NCBI RefSeq assembly: GCF_016458205.1
Contig: NZ_JAEMED010000006.1
Location: 1-64,000, forward strand
Direction: 5' to 3'
Length of the DNA stretch: 64,000 nucleotides
Source of the DNA: Streptococcus sp. 121
GTDB taxonomy: Bacteria > Bacillota > Bacilli > Lactobacillales > Streptococcaceae
Under the pieces are notes generated by a model that was given only the letters and a program-made list of their open reading frames with translations, searched no databases and was not told the DNA's origin. Within the stretch, counting starts at the first letter, position 1; every line of letters begins with the position of its first letter. A program made the translations under genes and the position numbers. Shown here piece by piece: positions 27,085 through 36,069 of this stretch.

Positions 27085-27849
27085 ATGAATATCTACGTAT
27101 ATGAAGAGCGATTGCTGTCTCATTTTTGGTGGGAAGATACACTGATGCAAATTTTATTTTCTTGTGGGATCGAAGTGAAGGAAATTGACATTCGTTCAAG
27201 CTTTACTCAAATGCTTGAAAAGTGGGAAATTCGTGGCACACATCAGGTTTTCATATTGGTTCTTTATGGAGACGTTAATCGGCAACGTTTTTTTGAATTA
27301 GCGTGTCAGATTCGGAAAAAGGATCCTCTGGCTAGCTTGATTATTGTGTCGGATACACTAGCGTTTATGGAAGAGGTTTATAGAACTCAGATTGGAGTTC
27401 TAGATTATATTTTGAAAGATACTCATCCTGTACTTTTTCATCAGCGTTTAGCGAGTTTGTTTCTCCAAATCCACAACACCTTTATCATGGATGGTCCGAG
27501 GGAGATGATTTTATTACAGACGGCTCAAGTACAAATTCAAATGCCAATTAAACGGGTCTTTTTTATAGAAAGGAGCGAAAAAGCTCATTATATCTCTATT
27601 ATATGTGCAGAGGAAGAGTTGTCTGTTATTGGCAGTTTACAGGATATTAGAGAGGCGACTCCCTACCTATTTTCATGTCACCGATCCATACTCGTCAATC
27701 CGAAAAATATATTAAGGGTAGATAGGATGTTGCGGATAGCTTATTTTCCAAAAGGCTACTCTTGTCCAATTTCACGAAAAAAGATGAAGCCGCTTTTGGA
27801 TCGAATTCATCTTCATAAGTCTGACAAATTGAGAAATAGGAAGCTTTAA
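27085..27849 (+). CDS. Orphan ComE/AgrA-like LytTR regulator with degenerate receiver
   Basis: The C-terminal half (about 150-245) is a LytTR DNA-binding domain (VFFIERSEKAHYISI...LFSCHRSILVNPKNILRVD...CPISRKKMKPL), close in pattern to ComE/BlpR. The N-terminal half keeps a receiver-like layout, including the acidic EE at 7-8 and Lys in LDYILKD. Aligned by eye to ComE, however, the phosphoacceptor Asp in YFLD is Val59 here (FILV). No histidine kinase or peptide gene lies nearby. It may act without phosphorylation or through another partner. It stands alone between rpsA and ltaS. Confidence 0.82.
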   Translation: MNIYVYEERLLSHFWWEDTLMQILFSCGIEVKEIDIRSSFTQMLEKWEIRGTHQVFILVLYGDVNRQRFFELACQIRKKDPLASLIIVSDTLAFMEEVYRTQIGVLDYILKDTHPVLFHQRLASLFLQIHNTFIMDGPREMILLQTAQVQIQMPIKRVFFIERSEKAHYISIICAEEELSVIGSLQDIREATPYLFSCHRSILVNPKNILRVDRMLRIAYFPKGYSCPISRKKMKPLLDRIHLHKSDKLRNRKL

Positions 27850-27970
27850 TGCTCATTGATTTTCAACATCTGACTTTGTTAAGCCTCTTTGATGAACTAT
27901 CATCATCAGCTGTCCTCGTCATTTTTTTGAAATCCCGCGAGTATTCTGATTTTGAAATCAGTTAAGTATA
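27847..27970 (-). repeat. MITE-like intergenic repeat, copy B
   Basis: Read on the minus strand, it begins TATACTTAACTGATTTCAAA and ends near TTGAAAATCAATGAGCATTA. The two ends form imperfect terminal inverted repeats of about 24 bp. It matches copies at 20832, 43001 and 61881 and separates the LytTR gene from the ltaS terminator. Confidence 0.83.
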
Positions 27971-27977
27971 AAAGCTA

Positions 27978-28006
27978 CAAAAAAATCGGTCAATGCTGAC
28001 CGATTT
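27978..28006 (-). terminator. ltaS terminator
   Basis: On the minus strand AAATCGGTCA pairs with TGACCGATTT, followed by a T run. It overlaps the stop codon. Confidence 0.88.
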
Positions 28007-30200
28007 AAGGTGTTTGGGGATCTCCGGTCTCAGTACTGCTACTTGATGAGCTAGAAGAAGAGTCTTCAGGGAATTGCTCAGGGTGTAGGGCCTTATAGGT
28101 CGGAGAATTGAAGAGATCTATTGTACTGGTTTGTCGCTGACTAAAGAGACTTGTCGATTCATCGCCCTTGTCTTTTTCAGTTTTCAGCAATTGATCCAAA
28201 GCCTTGTTGTAGCTGATTTTGCTTACATCTGGTTTGCCAAGGCGATTTCCATTGTAGAAGCGGAGAAGATCACCGGTCTGAATCATATCTGAGATTGATA
28301 ACTGTTTATTGGCCTTTTCTCTAGCTTCATCGATCGCTTTTTGAGTGGATTCATCCGGAGTGGTGATTTCCTCACCGGTTTCAGTATAGTAGGTCCTACC
28401 AGAATAGCTAGTGTACTCGGGTGTAACGAAGTTATTGCTAGAACGGAATGCGACGATTTGCTCGTGCTCCGGTGAAAGAAGATCCTGACCAACCTGTAAG
28501 AAGTCGCTTGAATTGATGCCTAGTAAGTGTTCTAAGGTAGGTAACATATCGATTTGACCACCAAATGTGTCGATCACAGAACCTTGTTCCATTCCAGGGA
28601 CAACGACGATGTAGGGTACCCTCTGAAGCATTGCGTTATCATACGAGGACCAAGTTTCCGGATTCTTATCAATAAGAGGTGCGAGTGATGGGTTCCGAGA
28701 ATTGGAAATTCCATAGTGATCGCCGTAAAGTACAATCACGGAGTTTTCATAGAGTCCAGTTTCTTTGAGATAATCAAAGAAGGATTTGATTGCTGTATCA
28801 AGGTAGTTGGCTGTTGCAAAGTATCCGTTGATGGTCTCATCTTTAGTGTCAGCCAAAGGGAAACCTTGTTCATCACCTATGAGGCTGGTTGTGTATGGAT
28901 AATGATTAGAAACCGTCAAATATTTTGCATAGAAGGGTTGTTGCATATGCTCCAAATATTGAATGGAGTCCTTAAACATAATTTTGTCATTCAATCCATA
29001 TTGGAAGGAATTCTCATCGGTTGCCTTACTCATATAAGATTGATCAAAGAAATAGTTGTATCCCCACTGCTTATAGGTTGTGTTCCGGTTCCAGAAGCTT
29101 CCGATATTTCCGTGGAAGACAGCGGAGGTATACCCACCAGTTTCGGCGAGAATATGCGGTGCTGCTTGCTGGGTATTGGTACCTCCATAGTTAACCATGA
29201 AAGAACCTTGGTTCAAACCAAAGAGCCCGGTTTCAATCATGGTTTCAGCATCTGAGGTTTTTCCGGCCTTGACCTGATTAAAAATATTAGAGAATGCAAA
29301 GCTCTCATTTGAATGATAAAGGGAATTGATAAATGGGGTAACCTCATATTCTTGACCCTCAGATTCCAATTTGTAATCAATCAAGAATTGTTGAAAAGAT
29401 TCAAGATGAAGGTAGATCACATTACGTCCTTTGGCAATTCCAAATGTTGCTGGATTTGGAGCTGCATTGTGTTCCTTCATATATTCAAGCACTGGCTCTA
29501 AATCTGTTTCAGAAGCCTTAGCCCGTTCCTTATCCGCTTGATAAGTCTGGTTAGCGCTGTAGCCAAAGAAGGCAGGCAGTCCTAGAGCGCGGACAACATA
29601 GTAGTTGGAGAATCCCCGGCTTAACAACTCTGGCCGATCGACTTCAGCAAAGAAGAGATTGGCTGAGAAGAGCATGGTGGATAAGGAAGTAATTGCAAAA
29701 CTGGCATTAAAGCTGATTGGCCTCTGGTCGAATGTAATTTTCTTTTTCCAGAAAAGATAAACAAGAAGAGGTATATCTAGTAAATAAAGAATATCAAATG
29801 GTCGAAAGAGCTTGACTGCTGCATCGCCCAAACCAGCTGAAACGCTACTGGAGGCCAACATTGTATTTAAGGTAATGAAATCCGAAAACTCTCTATAATA
29901 GATGACATTTGAGAAGAGCCAAGCGAATAAAAGAAGGTACATGACCGCTAAGAAGGGGTAGAACACCTTGGTTGGTTTGGCATAGAAGGGCAGTCCAAGT
30001 AAGAGGAGCCCTAAAGGTAATGGATTCAAAAAGGCTAAGGCCAATTGGTAGAATCCTTGCATATTTCCCAACTGAATATCCAGATTAAAACTTAGGAAAT
30101 AGGCGGCAATACTTTTTAACCAGTAGAGGATGAGTAGGACAAAGACCAAGCCCAATCGACTACTCATTGTTTGTAGAAGTGATTGTGTTATTTTTTTCAC
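28005..30200 (-). CDS. ltaS: LtaS-family lipoteichoic acid synthase
   Basis: Five hydrophobic helices occupy about residues 15-190, followed by an extracellular sulfatase-fold domain. The catalytic threonine is Thr315 in GKTSDAET; metal-binding segments NVIYLHLESFQ and VLYGDHYG and the SNHYPY motif are present. LtaS polymerises glycerol phosphate from phosphatidylglycerol into lipoteichoic acid. At 731 residues it has a longer tail than the family core: about 100 residues ending in a serine run. LtaS-type synthesis is absent from S. pneumoniae, so this helps place the organism. A paralogous LtaS-like primase function cannot be excluded. Confidence 0.88.
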   Translation of the reverse strand: MKKITQSLLQTMSSRLGLVFVLLILYWLKSIAAYFLSFNLDIQLGNMQGFYQLALAFLNPLPLGLLLLGLPFYAKPTKVFYPFLAVMYLLLFAWLFSNVIYYREFSDFITLNTMLASSSVSAGLGDAAVKLFRPFDILYLLDIPLLVYLFWKKKITFDQRPISFNASFAITSLSTMLFSANLFFAEVDRPELLSRGFSNYYVVRALGLPAFFGYSANQTYQADKERAKASETDLEPVLEYMKEHNAAPNPATFGIAKGRNVIYLHLESFQQFLIDYKLESEGQEYEVTPFINSLYHSNESFAFSNIFNQVKAGKTSDAETMIETGLFGLNQGSFMVNYGGTNTQQAAPHILAETGGYTSAVFHGNIGSFWNRNTTYKQWGYNYFFDQSYMSKATDENSFQYGLNDKIMFKDSIQYLEHMQQPFYAKYLTVSNHYPYTTSLIGDEQGFPLADTKDETINGYFATANYLDTAIKSFFDYLKETGLYENSVIVLYGDHYGISNSRNPSLAPLIDKNPETWSSYDNAMLQRVPYIVVVPGMEQGSVIDTFGGQIDMLPTLEHLLGINSSDFLQVGQDLLSPEHEQIVAFRSSNNFVTPEYTSYSGRTYYTETGEEITTPDESTQKAIDEAREKANKQLSISDMIQTGDLLRFYNGNRLGKPDVSKISYNKALDQLLKTEKDKGDESTSLFSQRQTSTIDLFNSPTYKALHPEQFPEDSSSSSSSSSTETGDPQTP

Positions 30201-30253
30201 GGAATAAATCCTTTTTATCTAGTTGTTTTTCTTTAAGAAGAATAGATTGTATT

Positions 30254-30291
30254 TTGGGACTGGTCCCAATTTTGTTTCAAGTTTGATTATA
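30254..30291 (-). promoter_or_regulatory. ltaS promoter and palindrome in its leader
   Basis: On the minus strand TGA-TATAAT (-10 at 30291-30286) is an extended -10 element. TTGGGAC / GTCCCAA (7-bp arms, 2-bp spacer, 30254-30269) lies about 10-25 bp past the inferred start site and could be an operator. No regulator is assigned. The rest of the gap up to 30604 holds the opposing promoter (TATAAT 30593-30598). Confidence 0.5.
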
Positions 30292-30604
30292 TCACAAAAT
30301 AGAGGAGGGGATATAGCGACAGGGAGTCAAACGCTTGTTTTTTAAGGCTTACTTAAGTTTAATCTAAAATTTTTAAGGGAATTGTGGCATTTTTTCAAAT
30401 CCGAGCTACTTTCATTTTTAAACTGACACATTGTAAATTAAACGGGAATTATGAACTTTTTCCTTGAAAAATCCGTCAACTGTCCTTAAAAAATGTTTTG
30501 AAAAATGGAAATTCATAAACAAAGGGGTGAAAAATTCGAGCAGACCTGGTGTAAGACTTTGCAATTTTGTCCTATTTTGATAGCTTTTTTGATATAATTG
30601 AAGA

Positions 30605-31768
30605 ATGAAACATGTCGTTCTATCAACTCGCTGTCAGCAAGAAATTGCCAGAGGAAGAATTCTATTAAAAGATAAAGATTTCCAAAATAAACCTCTGAAT
30701 GATGGTTTTGTTCATTTTCAAAATGCGAAAGGGCAATTTGTAGCAGCCGGTTACCTTTCCAAACAAAACAAAGGACTTGGCTGGGTCTTGTCTTTGGAAC
30801 CGATTGAATGGTCTAATTCTTTTTTAGTGAATTGCTTTCAATTGGCCCGAGATAAGCGTCAAGCCTATTTCAAAGATCCAGAGACAACCGCCTTTCGACT
30901 TTTTAACCAAGAAGGTGATGGTTTGCCAGGATTGACTATCGATGTTTACGGTGATTTTCTCTTATTTACTTGGTATAATTCCTTTATTTATCAGAATCGT
31001 GATCAGATTGTCGCGAGCATTCAGAACGTGTGTCCAGATTACTTGGGTGCTTATGAGAAGCTTCGTTTTCAAGGGGCTCCTTATGAAACGGGTCATCTTT
31101 ATGGACAATCAGCACCAGATGTTTTTACAATCCTTGAAAATGGCGTGTCTTATCAGGTCTTTTTGAATGACGGCTGGATGACTGGAATTTTCTTGGACCA
31201 GCACGTGGTTCGGAGAGATTTGGTTAAGGGAATGGCTGAGGGCAAGCGCCTGTTAAATCTCTTTTCCTATACGGCTGCTTTTTCAATTGCAGCAATTGCG
31301 GGTGGAGCAATAGAGACGGTGTCGGTTGATTTAGCCAAGAGGAGTAGAGAGCTTTCTCGGGCTCATTTTATGGCCAATGGATTTAGCTTGGAGGGGCATT
31401 CACTTATTGTGATGGATACTTTCGAGTATCTGCGGTATGCAGCTCGGAAGGATTTACAGTTTGATATCATCGTGATTGACCCACCTAGTTTTGCCCGGAA
31501 TAAGAAACAAGTTTTTTCTGTTGCCAAGGACTACCATCGTCTGGTAGCCAAAGCTCTAAAAGTTTTGGCTCCAAAAGGTCAATTGATCTTAAGTACCAAT
31601 GCAGCTCAGCTTTCGCTTGAGAAATTTAAGCAAGAGATTGCGGCTGGAATGAGTGGGAAAGCCTATCAAATCGAAAAGGTTTATCGCTTGCCGGAAGATT
31701 TTCCGAGTTATGCACAAGAGACCACTAGCAATTACTTAAAAGTTATAAAGATAAGGGTAGAGGAATGA
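30605..31768 (+). CDS. RlmI-like class I SAM-dependent rRNA methyltransferase
   Basis: The 387-residue protein has an N-terminal PUA-like domain (about 1-75) and a middle region with [19 protein letters not shown] Rossmann methyltransferase domain follows, with [20 protein letters not shown] for SAM binding and [12 protein letters not shown] as the catalytic DPP motif. This is the YwbD/RlmI architecture, which methylates 23S rRNA cytosine. The exact target base is not certain. Its stop overlaps the aroD start by 4 bp. Confidence 0.85.
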   Translation: MKHVVLSTRCQQEIARGRILLKDKDFQNKPLNDGFVHFQNAKGQFVAAGYLSKQNKGLGWVLSLEPIEWSNSFLVNCFQLARDKRQAYFKDPETTAFRLFNQEGDGLPGLTIDVYGDFLLFTWYNSFIYQNRDQIVASIQNVCPDYLGAYEKLRFQGAPYETGHLYGQSAPDVFTILENGVSYQVFLNDGWMTGIFLDQHVVRRDLVKGMAEGKRLLNLFSYTAAFSIAAIAGGAIETVSVDLAKRSRELSRAHFMANGFSLEGHSLIVMDTFEYLRYAARKDLQFDIIVIDPPSFARNKKQVFSVAKDYHRLVAKALKVLAPKGQLILSTNAAQLSLEKFKQEIAAGMSGKAYQIEKVYRLPEDFPSYAQETTSNYLKVIKIRVEE

Positions 31769-32466
31769 AGTTAGTTGTACCAATCATGCCAACTAGTTTG
31801 GAGGATGTGGAAAACCTAGATCGGGATCGTTTTGACTCGGTAGACATGATCGAGTGGAGAGCGGATTATTTGGCAAATAAGGAGGAGATTTTAGCTTTGG
31901 CTCCAGCCATTTTTGAGAAATTTGCTGGCCGCGAAATTGTCTTTACCTTGCGCACGACCCGTCAGGGAGGCCATATTGAATTAAGTGGACCGGATTATGT
32001 GGAGATTTTGCGTGAAATTCAGGCATTGTACCAGCCAGAGTACATTGACTTTGAATTTTATGCTTATCGAGAGGAATTTGATAAGGTTTTAGATTTCTCA
32101 AATCTGGTTTTAACCTATCATAATTTTGATGAGACACCTGATAATCTAATGGAAATTTTGTCTGAATTGACAGCCTTGAATCCGCGGATTGTAAAGGTTG
32201 CAGTTAAACCAAATCATGAGCAAGATGTTTTGGATTTAATGAACTTCACGCGTGGTTTCAAGACTTTGAATCCAGAGCAAGAATATGTTACGATTTCGAC
32301 CGGAAAGTTAGGAGTCTGGTCTCGCTTGGTTGGGGATTTAACGGGCTCTTCTTGGACCTTTGCGGCCTTGGAAGTGCCAAGCGCTTCAGGTCAACTTTCC
32401 CTTCATAAAACCAGAAGTATTTTAGAAGCTGTGCAAAATCCAGATTCTGACCAAACAGATTTCTAA
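31765..32466 (+). CDS. aroD: Type I 3-dehydroquinate dehydratase
   Basis: AroD catalyses the third step of the shikimate pathway by Schiff-base chemistry. The catalytic His lies in [10 protein letters not shown] and the Lys in IVKVAVKPN. The closing [10 protein letters not shown] and VPSASGQLS segments match type I enzymes. It is 233 residues long. The ATGA overlap with the methyltransferase gene indicates one operon; a broken small membrane protein follows after 9 bp. Confidence 0.95.
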   Translation: MKLVVPIMPTSLEDVENLDRDRFDSVDMIEWRADYLANKEEILALAPAIFEKFAGREIVFTLRTTRQGGHIELSGPDYVEILREIQALYQPEYIDFEFYAYREEFDKVLDFSNLVLTYHNFDETPDNLMEILSELTALNPRIVKVAVKPNHEQDVLDLMNFTRGFKTLNPEQEYVTISTGKLGVWSRLVGDLTGSSWTFAALEVPSASGQLSLHKTRSILEAVQNPDSDQTDF

Positions 32467-32475
32467 AGGTTTTGC

Positions 32476-32657
32476 GTGCTGGAATTTGGTATTTTTCTCT
32501 TGCTTGGGATTTTGTCTTTGATGTTGGGCTTCTATCATGCGCGTGTCAACATCTCCTCTCTTTTTCCTGAGAAATACCGTCTTTACCAACTGGCCGCTCT
32601 TCTTTTTTAGTCATATTGGCTGCTCAATTCTCTTTGCTTAATCAAGCTAAATTTTAG
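32476..32657 (+). pseudogene. Small two-helix membrane protein, frameshifted at a T run
   Basis: A GTG start at 32476, with AAAGG before it, opens MLEFGIFLLLGILSLMLGFY... and stops at 32608 directly after six T. In the -1 frame the reading continues LVILAAQFSLLNQAKF to a stop at 32655, giving a second hydrophobic helix. One missing T, or -1 slippage at TTTTTTAG, would explain it. The full product would be about 60 residues with two membrane helices. It may be a decayed gene or a programmed shift; no function is recognised. Confidence 0.55.
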
Positions 32658-32692
32658 GAAACTTGCTATAATTGAAGTAGAAGGAGAAAACT

Positions 32693-33031
32693 ATGTCGAA
32701 TATTTATGATGTTGCGAATGAATTAAACCGCCGTTTGCGGGCTTTGCCAGAATATCAAGCTGTTGTGCAGGCTAAGGAGGAGATTGCTAAAAATCCTGAG
32801 GCCCAGGCTATTTTTGAGGAGTACATTGCTTTTCAAAATGAGCTCCAACGGATGGCCCAAACTGGTCAAGCACCAGAAGCTGATCTTGAAGGTCGCATGC
32901 GTGAATTCTCTGAAAAAATTCAAGGTAATGAGTTGGTGTCTAATTTCTTTGCCAAAGAGCAGCAACTAGGTGTTTACCTTAGCGATTTGGAACGGATTGT
33001 TTTTGAGCCAGTTCAAGAATTATTGCAATAA
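32693..33031 (+). CDS. YlbF/YmcA (UPF0342) family protein
   Basis: The 112-residue all-helical protein ([20 protein letters not shown]...[11 protein letters not shown]...[15 protein letters not shown]) fits the UPF0342/YlbF family. In Bacillus, relatives YlbF, YmcA and YaaT form a complex that guides RNase Y; streptococcal members are less studied. It has its own extended -10 (TGCTATAAT at 32664-32672), a good ribosome site and a terminator. Confidence 0.85.
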   Translation: MSNIYDVANELNRRLRALPEYQAVVQAKEEIAKNPEAQAIFEEYIAFQNELQRMAQTGQAPEADLEGRMREFSEKIQGNELVSNFFAKEQQLGVYLSDLERIVFEPVQELLQ

Positions 33032-33060
33032 GCCACTTTTTAAAACCGTAAAACTAGTCA

Positions 33061-33100
33061 AAACTCCCTGCTTCAAATCGTCGAAACAGGGAGTTTTGTT
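33061..33100 (+). terminator. Terminator after the YlbF-family gene
   Basis: AAACTCCCTG (33061-33070) pairs with CAGGGAGTTT (33087-33096), followed by T-rich sequence. Confidence 0.85.
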
Positions 33101-33226
33101 TACGGAGAAAAAAACAATTGAAAATGATTTTGTTCTCTGATTCTCTTGCTATGTATATCGTCGTTCTTTTGGAAACTTTTAGCAATGTTCGATTGTAGTA
33201 TAGCTTAGTGAAACTTGATGTGATTG

Positions 33227-33379
33227 TTATTTCCCGCGAGGGTTTAATATTTTGAATCCTGCAGGAATTCTCGATAGCCTCATTAAAATTCTTGGTTTGG
33301 CTTTGACCTTGACAATTTGGCCATCCGCTATGATTTGGACAGTTAAATCACGGCCCTTGTGATTTGATTCTACGTTCAC
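33227..33379 (-). pseudogene. Unidentified coding remnant
   Basis: The minus strand stays open from about 33397 to a TAA at 33227, giving a plausible protein tail (VNVESNHKGRDLTVQIIADG ... RLSRIPAGFKILNPRGK) with no ribosome site and a stop just upstream. I do not recognise the family. The surrounding gap (33101-33540) otherwise holds no gene; a promoter for the next unit is probably near 33480-33520. Confidence 0.3.
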
Positions 33380-33540
33380 TTTAAGGGTATGAATTTCTGA
33401 TAAAGGCTAGGCAATAGTCCCTCATGCCTATCTTGATTAGTCTTTTAAAAAGGAGGTCAGAAGGTCTTTTTTTTGCTTGTAAATAGGTATTGGAAGGTAT
33501 ATACTGTCTATAAATATACAAGGTTAAAGGAGTGTTGCAT

Positions 33541-34034
33541 ATGATTAAAAGCAACAAGCGGGTAATCTTTCTTAGTTTTATCCTATTTTTAATCTGTAGT
33601 TTCTCTGTATATTTATTCCATTTAAGTATTTTCAGGGCCTGCTTGATTCTAATTTTGGGAGTTCAAGGTGCTTTAACAACTAGGTCAATGAGCGGCCAGT
33701 CAGTTGTTTGTACTAGAGGTTTCGACTGATGCAAGTTTGTTCGTAGTATTTCTTTTTAGCCTGTTCTTCTTTTGGGGTAGTTTGTGTAATCAGATTCCCT
33801 ACAATCCTTGGATTGGGATTCAGATTGACTCTACTAGAAACGGATGAGGGGAATTAGCAGGCCCCCCATCAGTTCTTAGCTTATTTAAGCTATCCTGTTT
33901 CTTTCCTGACTCTATTGCTTTATCCACATTTGAATATGAATCTAGTTGTTGTCATTTCCTTTTCTGCCTGGATAGCCTTACCCTTGATCTTTTCAATCTG
34001 GATTTATCCAAGAATCACAACAAAACACCCTTAA
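33541..34034 (+). pseudogene. SdpI-like membrane protein gene, broken
   Basis: The first part (MIKSNKRVIFLSFILFLICS...) has two hydrophobic helices and runs out of frame near 33715. A second frame gives LFVVFLFSLFFFWGSLCN and the hallmark-like YNPWIGIQIDSTRNG, then a stop. A third gives LSYPVSFLTLLLYPH...WIALPLIFSIWIYPRITTKHP to TAA 34034. NPWIG(I/V)(R/Q) followed by paired helices is typical of SdpI-family membrane proteins, which in Bacillus confer immunity to the SdpC toxin. At least two lesions make it non-functional. Confidence 0.72.
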
Positions 34035-34112
34035 AACATTTTTAAATATGTTCACCTTAAGTATAACACAGATAGCGTTTTTTTGCGCTTTTTTACTGTG
34101 TTATTTTCAAAT

Positions 34113-34145
34113 AAAAACTCAGCCGGTTGAGGCTGAGTTTTTTGA
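34113..34145. terminator. Bidirectional terminator
   Basis: AAACTCAGCC (34115-34124) pairs with GGCTGAGTTT (34131-34140), with A and T runs on either side. Bases 34166-34378 after it hold no gene. Confidence 0.85.
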
Positions 34146-34147
34146 GG

Positions 34148-34165
34148 CTTATTTGAGGCCGTACT
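34148..34165. repeat. 18-bp direct repeat, left copy (duplicate of rpmE2 3' end)
   Basis: CTTATTTGAGGCCGTACT is identical to 36052-36069, which encodes the last codons and stop of rpmE2. The copies lie 1904 bp apart and enclose the frameshifted lipoprotein and the XRE gene, in the manner of attachment sites. No integrase is between them. Confidence 0.7.
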
Positions 34166-34378
34166 GATTACAGGTTGATATGCTGTAGATTCTTAATATT
34201 GTTGGTTAGCTTGGAATAATGGTTTTTGATTGATTTATTAATGTCATCAAATACTATTCAATTGAAGAAGTGGCAATCAATTTGACGATCAAAAATATAA
34301 GTCTTGTCGGTAAATAAAAGGATAGTCAAATATGTTAAAACACTGCCTACAGTCTGAATCTGTTGGGAGTGTATTTTA

Positions 34379-35214
34379 TTATTCAACTTTTGAGACAGTT
34401 AAGTCTCCTCCAGTTGTAGCTACGTTACTTACTTTTACTGTAAAACTCACGCTGCTTGAGGATTTGATTTTGTTTGCTATACTTTCAGAAGCATATAACA
34501 TAAGGTCATCTTCTTTTCCACTATCTTGATTAAATGCTTTAACATAAATTAAGTATTTTGTATTATCCGCATTCATTCCCCAAATATCTTGCCAAATTGG
34601 TTGAGCGGTAAATTTATAAACTTCTCCATCTTTTAGTCCTCCAAAATTTGCTTTTGTCAGTAATTCATCTGGAGTAATTGAAATTTCACTAGGTATGCTT
34701 GTTTCTGTACTTGAGATAGTCGATGAGTTTGAGCTAGTAGACGTTTGTGTACTAGCTTCAACTACTTTTTTTCAGATGATTGGTACTCCTTATAATCTTC
34801 ATCGGTAAAGAAAGAGACATTCCAACTAGAAATTTCATATACGCTTTCAAATTTTAGTTCCATTCCTTCTTGTAAATCTAACTTATAAGGTTTCCCAACA
34901 ATTTTCAAAGATTCATGCTCATAATCTTTATAGTTGTTAACATCCGTTCCATAATAAAAACTGATATAAGCCTCTGAATTATTGGATTGTATTTCAGTGA
35001 GTACAACATAGTATCTACCAGGTTTAATATCAGTACCAACTTTATATACTCCATCAGCAAAAAAGGAAACAGTTTCAGGTTTTTCTTCTGAAGATTGTGT
35101 TGTTTTAACTGTTTCTGAAGTTGTAGTTGTTTTCTCGCTAGATTTATTACTACATCCAATTAAAATAGTAAGTAGTGCAGTTGAAAGTAGAGTAATTTTG
35201 GCTAGTTTTTTCAT
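34379..35214 (-). pseudogene. Lipoprotein gene frameshifted at an A7 tract
   Basis: The start at 35214 gives a lipoprotein signal (lipobox LIGC), a Ser/Thr-rich linker and a domain with YKVGTDIKPGRYYVV, ending SSEKK at 34762 after a run of seven A. Adding one A continues the frame through VVEASTQTSTSSNSSTISST and a second domain (FGGLKDGEVYKFTAQPIW...KYLIYVKAFNQDSGK) to a stop at 34379, for about 278 residues in all. The A tract suggests a deletion or a phase-variable switch. The N-terminal half alone could still be made as a 150-residue lipoprotein. A divergent XRE gene is its likely regulator. Confidence 0.75.
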
Positions 35215-35354
35215 AAAATCTCCTTAATCTTAAATTTACTTTATTCCCCCGATTCATAGAAATTCTAATGTTTGGCAATTATGGCAAATGTTCTATTAAG
35301 AATAACTTGTGCTTTTAGGGGAATAAGAAATAATTACTTTTTAGTAATGTATCT

Positions 35355-35403
35355 ATTATACCAAAAAGTTCTTTTTATAGAACTTTTTATAAAGAAAGTT
35401 CTA
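35355..35403. promoter_or_regulatory. Promoter and operator-like repeats between lipoprotein and XRE gene
   Basis: On the minus strand TGG-TATAAT (-10 at 35360-35355) drives the lipoprotein. Around its -35 lie AGTTCT (35368-35373) and AGAACT (35379-35384) as an inverted pair, with a third AGTTCT at 35398-35403. These are plausible half-sites for the XRE protein. Confidence 0.55.
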
Positions 35404-35466
35404 TATTTTTAGGTGTGTGCATCTTGAATTTAGTGTTATTCTGAAAGACAAGAAAAGGATAGTCAG

Positions 35467-35796
35467 ATGAATAATAAAAAAACTTTGTCTCAATTTGTAG
35501 CAGATAGAATTAAAGTTTTACGTAAAGAGAGAGGGTTAACACAAGAGAAGCTATCAGAGTCCTCACAGCTAGATGTTAAATATGTGAATAAATTAGAAAA
35601 TTACAGACATTCAGCAAGATTAGAGACTTTAGAGCAATTGTTAGATGCTTTAAATGTGACGTATAGTGAGTTCTTTGAATTCAATATTCATGCTCAAACT
35701 CCAGAGTTAGAGGCACTACTGGAAGTTATTTCTGAATTACCTGTTGACGAACAACAACGCAAGATAAATGCAGTAATTGAATTGCTTAGAGATTAA
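35467..35796 (+). CDS. XRE-family HTH regulator
   Basis: The 109-residue protein carries a Cro/CI-type helix-turn-helix at about 12-66 (IKVLRKERGLTQEKLSESSQL...YVNKLENYRHSARLETLEQL) and a short acidic helical tail that could dimerise. It is divergent from the frameshifted lipoprotein gene, with operator-like repeats between. The AT-rich codon use and the flanking 18-bp repeats suggest acquisition. Confidence 0.85.
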   Translation: MNNKKTLSQFVADRIKVLRKERGLTQEKLSESSQLDVKYVNKLENYRHSARLETLEQLLDALNVTYSEFFEFNIHAQTPELEALLEVISELPVDEQQRKINAVIELLRD

Positions 35797-35800
35797 AAAT

Positions 35801-35832
35801 AGCCCTGCTTTATTAACCAAGCAGGGTTATTA
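35801..35832 (+). terminator. Possible XRE-gene terminator
   Basis: CCCTGCTT (35803-35810) pairs with AAGCAGGG (35819-35826); the tail is only moderately T-rich. Confidence 0.6.
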
Positions 35833-35983
35833 CTTTATTACATATGATTTGGAACAAATATATTTACATACTCATTTATTGGTACAGTTTTAAGGTAACA
35901 GGTAACAGATAAGCAGAGGAAGGAGAAAACAGCTCAGACATTTGAAGATTTTGTGAGAAGTTAATAATGTGGCAATCACAAAA

Positions 35984-36018
35984 GAAAAAAACCATTTCCA
36001 ATCTTTCGGAAATGGTTT
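35984..36018 (-). terminator. rpmE2 terminator
   Basis: On the minus strand GGAAATGG and its complement form an 11-bp stem (35989-35999 with 36008-36018), followed by a T run. Confidence 0.87.
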
Positions 36019-36051
36019 ACTATCAACAGTTTTGAGCAATTGATACGGTTT

Positions 36052-36069
36052 CTTATTTGAGGCCGTACT
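36052..36069. repeat. 18-bp direct repeat, right copy (inside rpmE2 3' end)
   Basis: Identical to 34148-34165. Because it includes the rpmE2 stop codon, an element integrating here would leave the gene intact. Confidence 0.7.

Noticed and set aside
34332-34529. Plus-strand 65-codon frame
   Set aside because: It lies antisense to the C-terminal part of the frameshifted lipoprotein and has no ribosome site; the minus-strand frame explains the region better.
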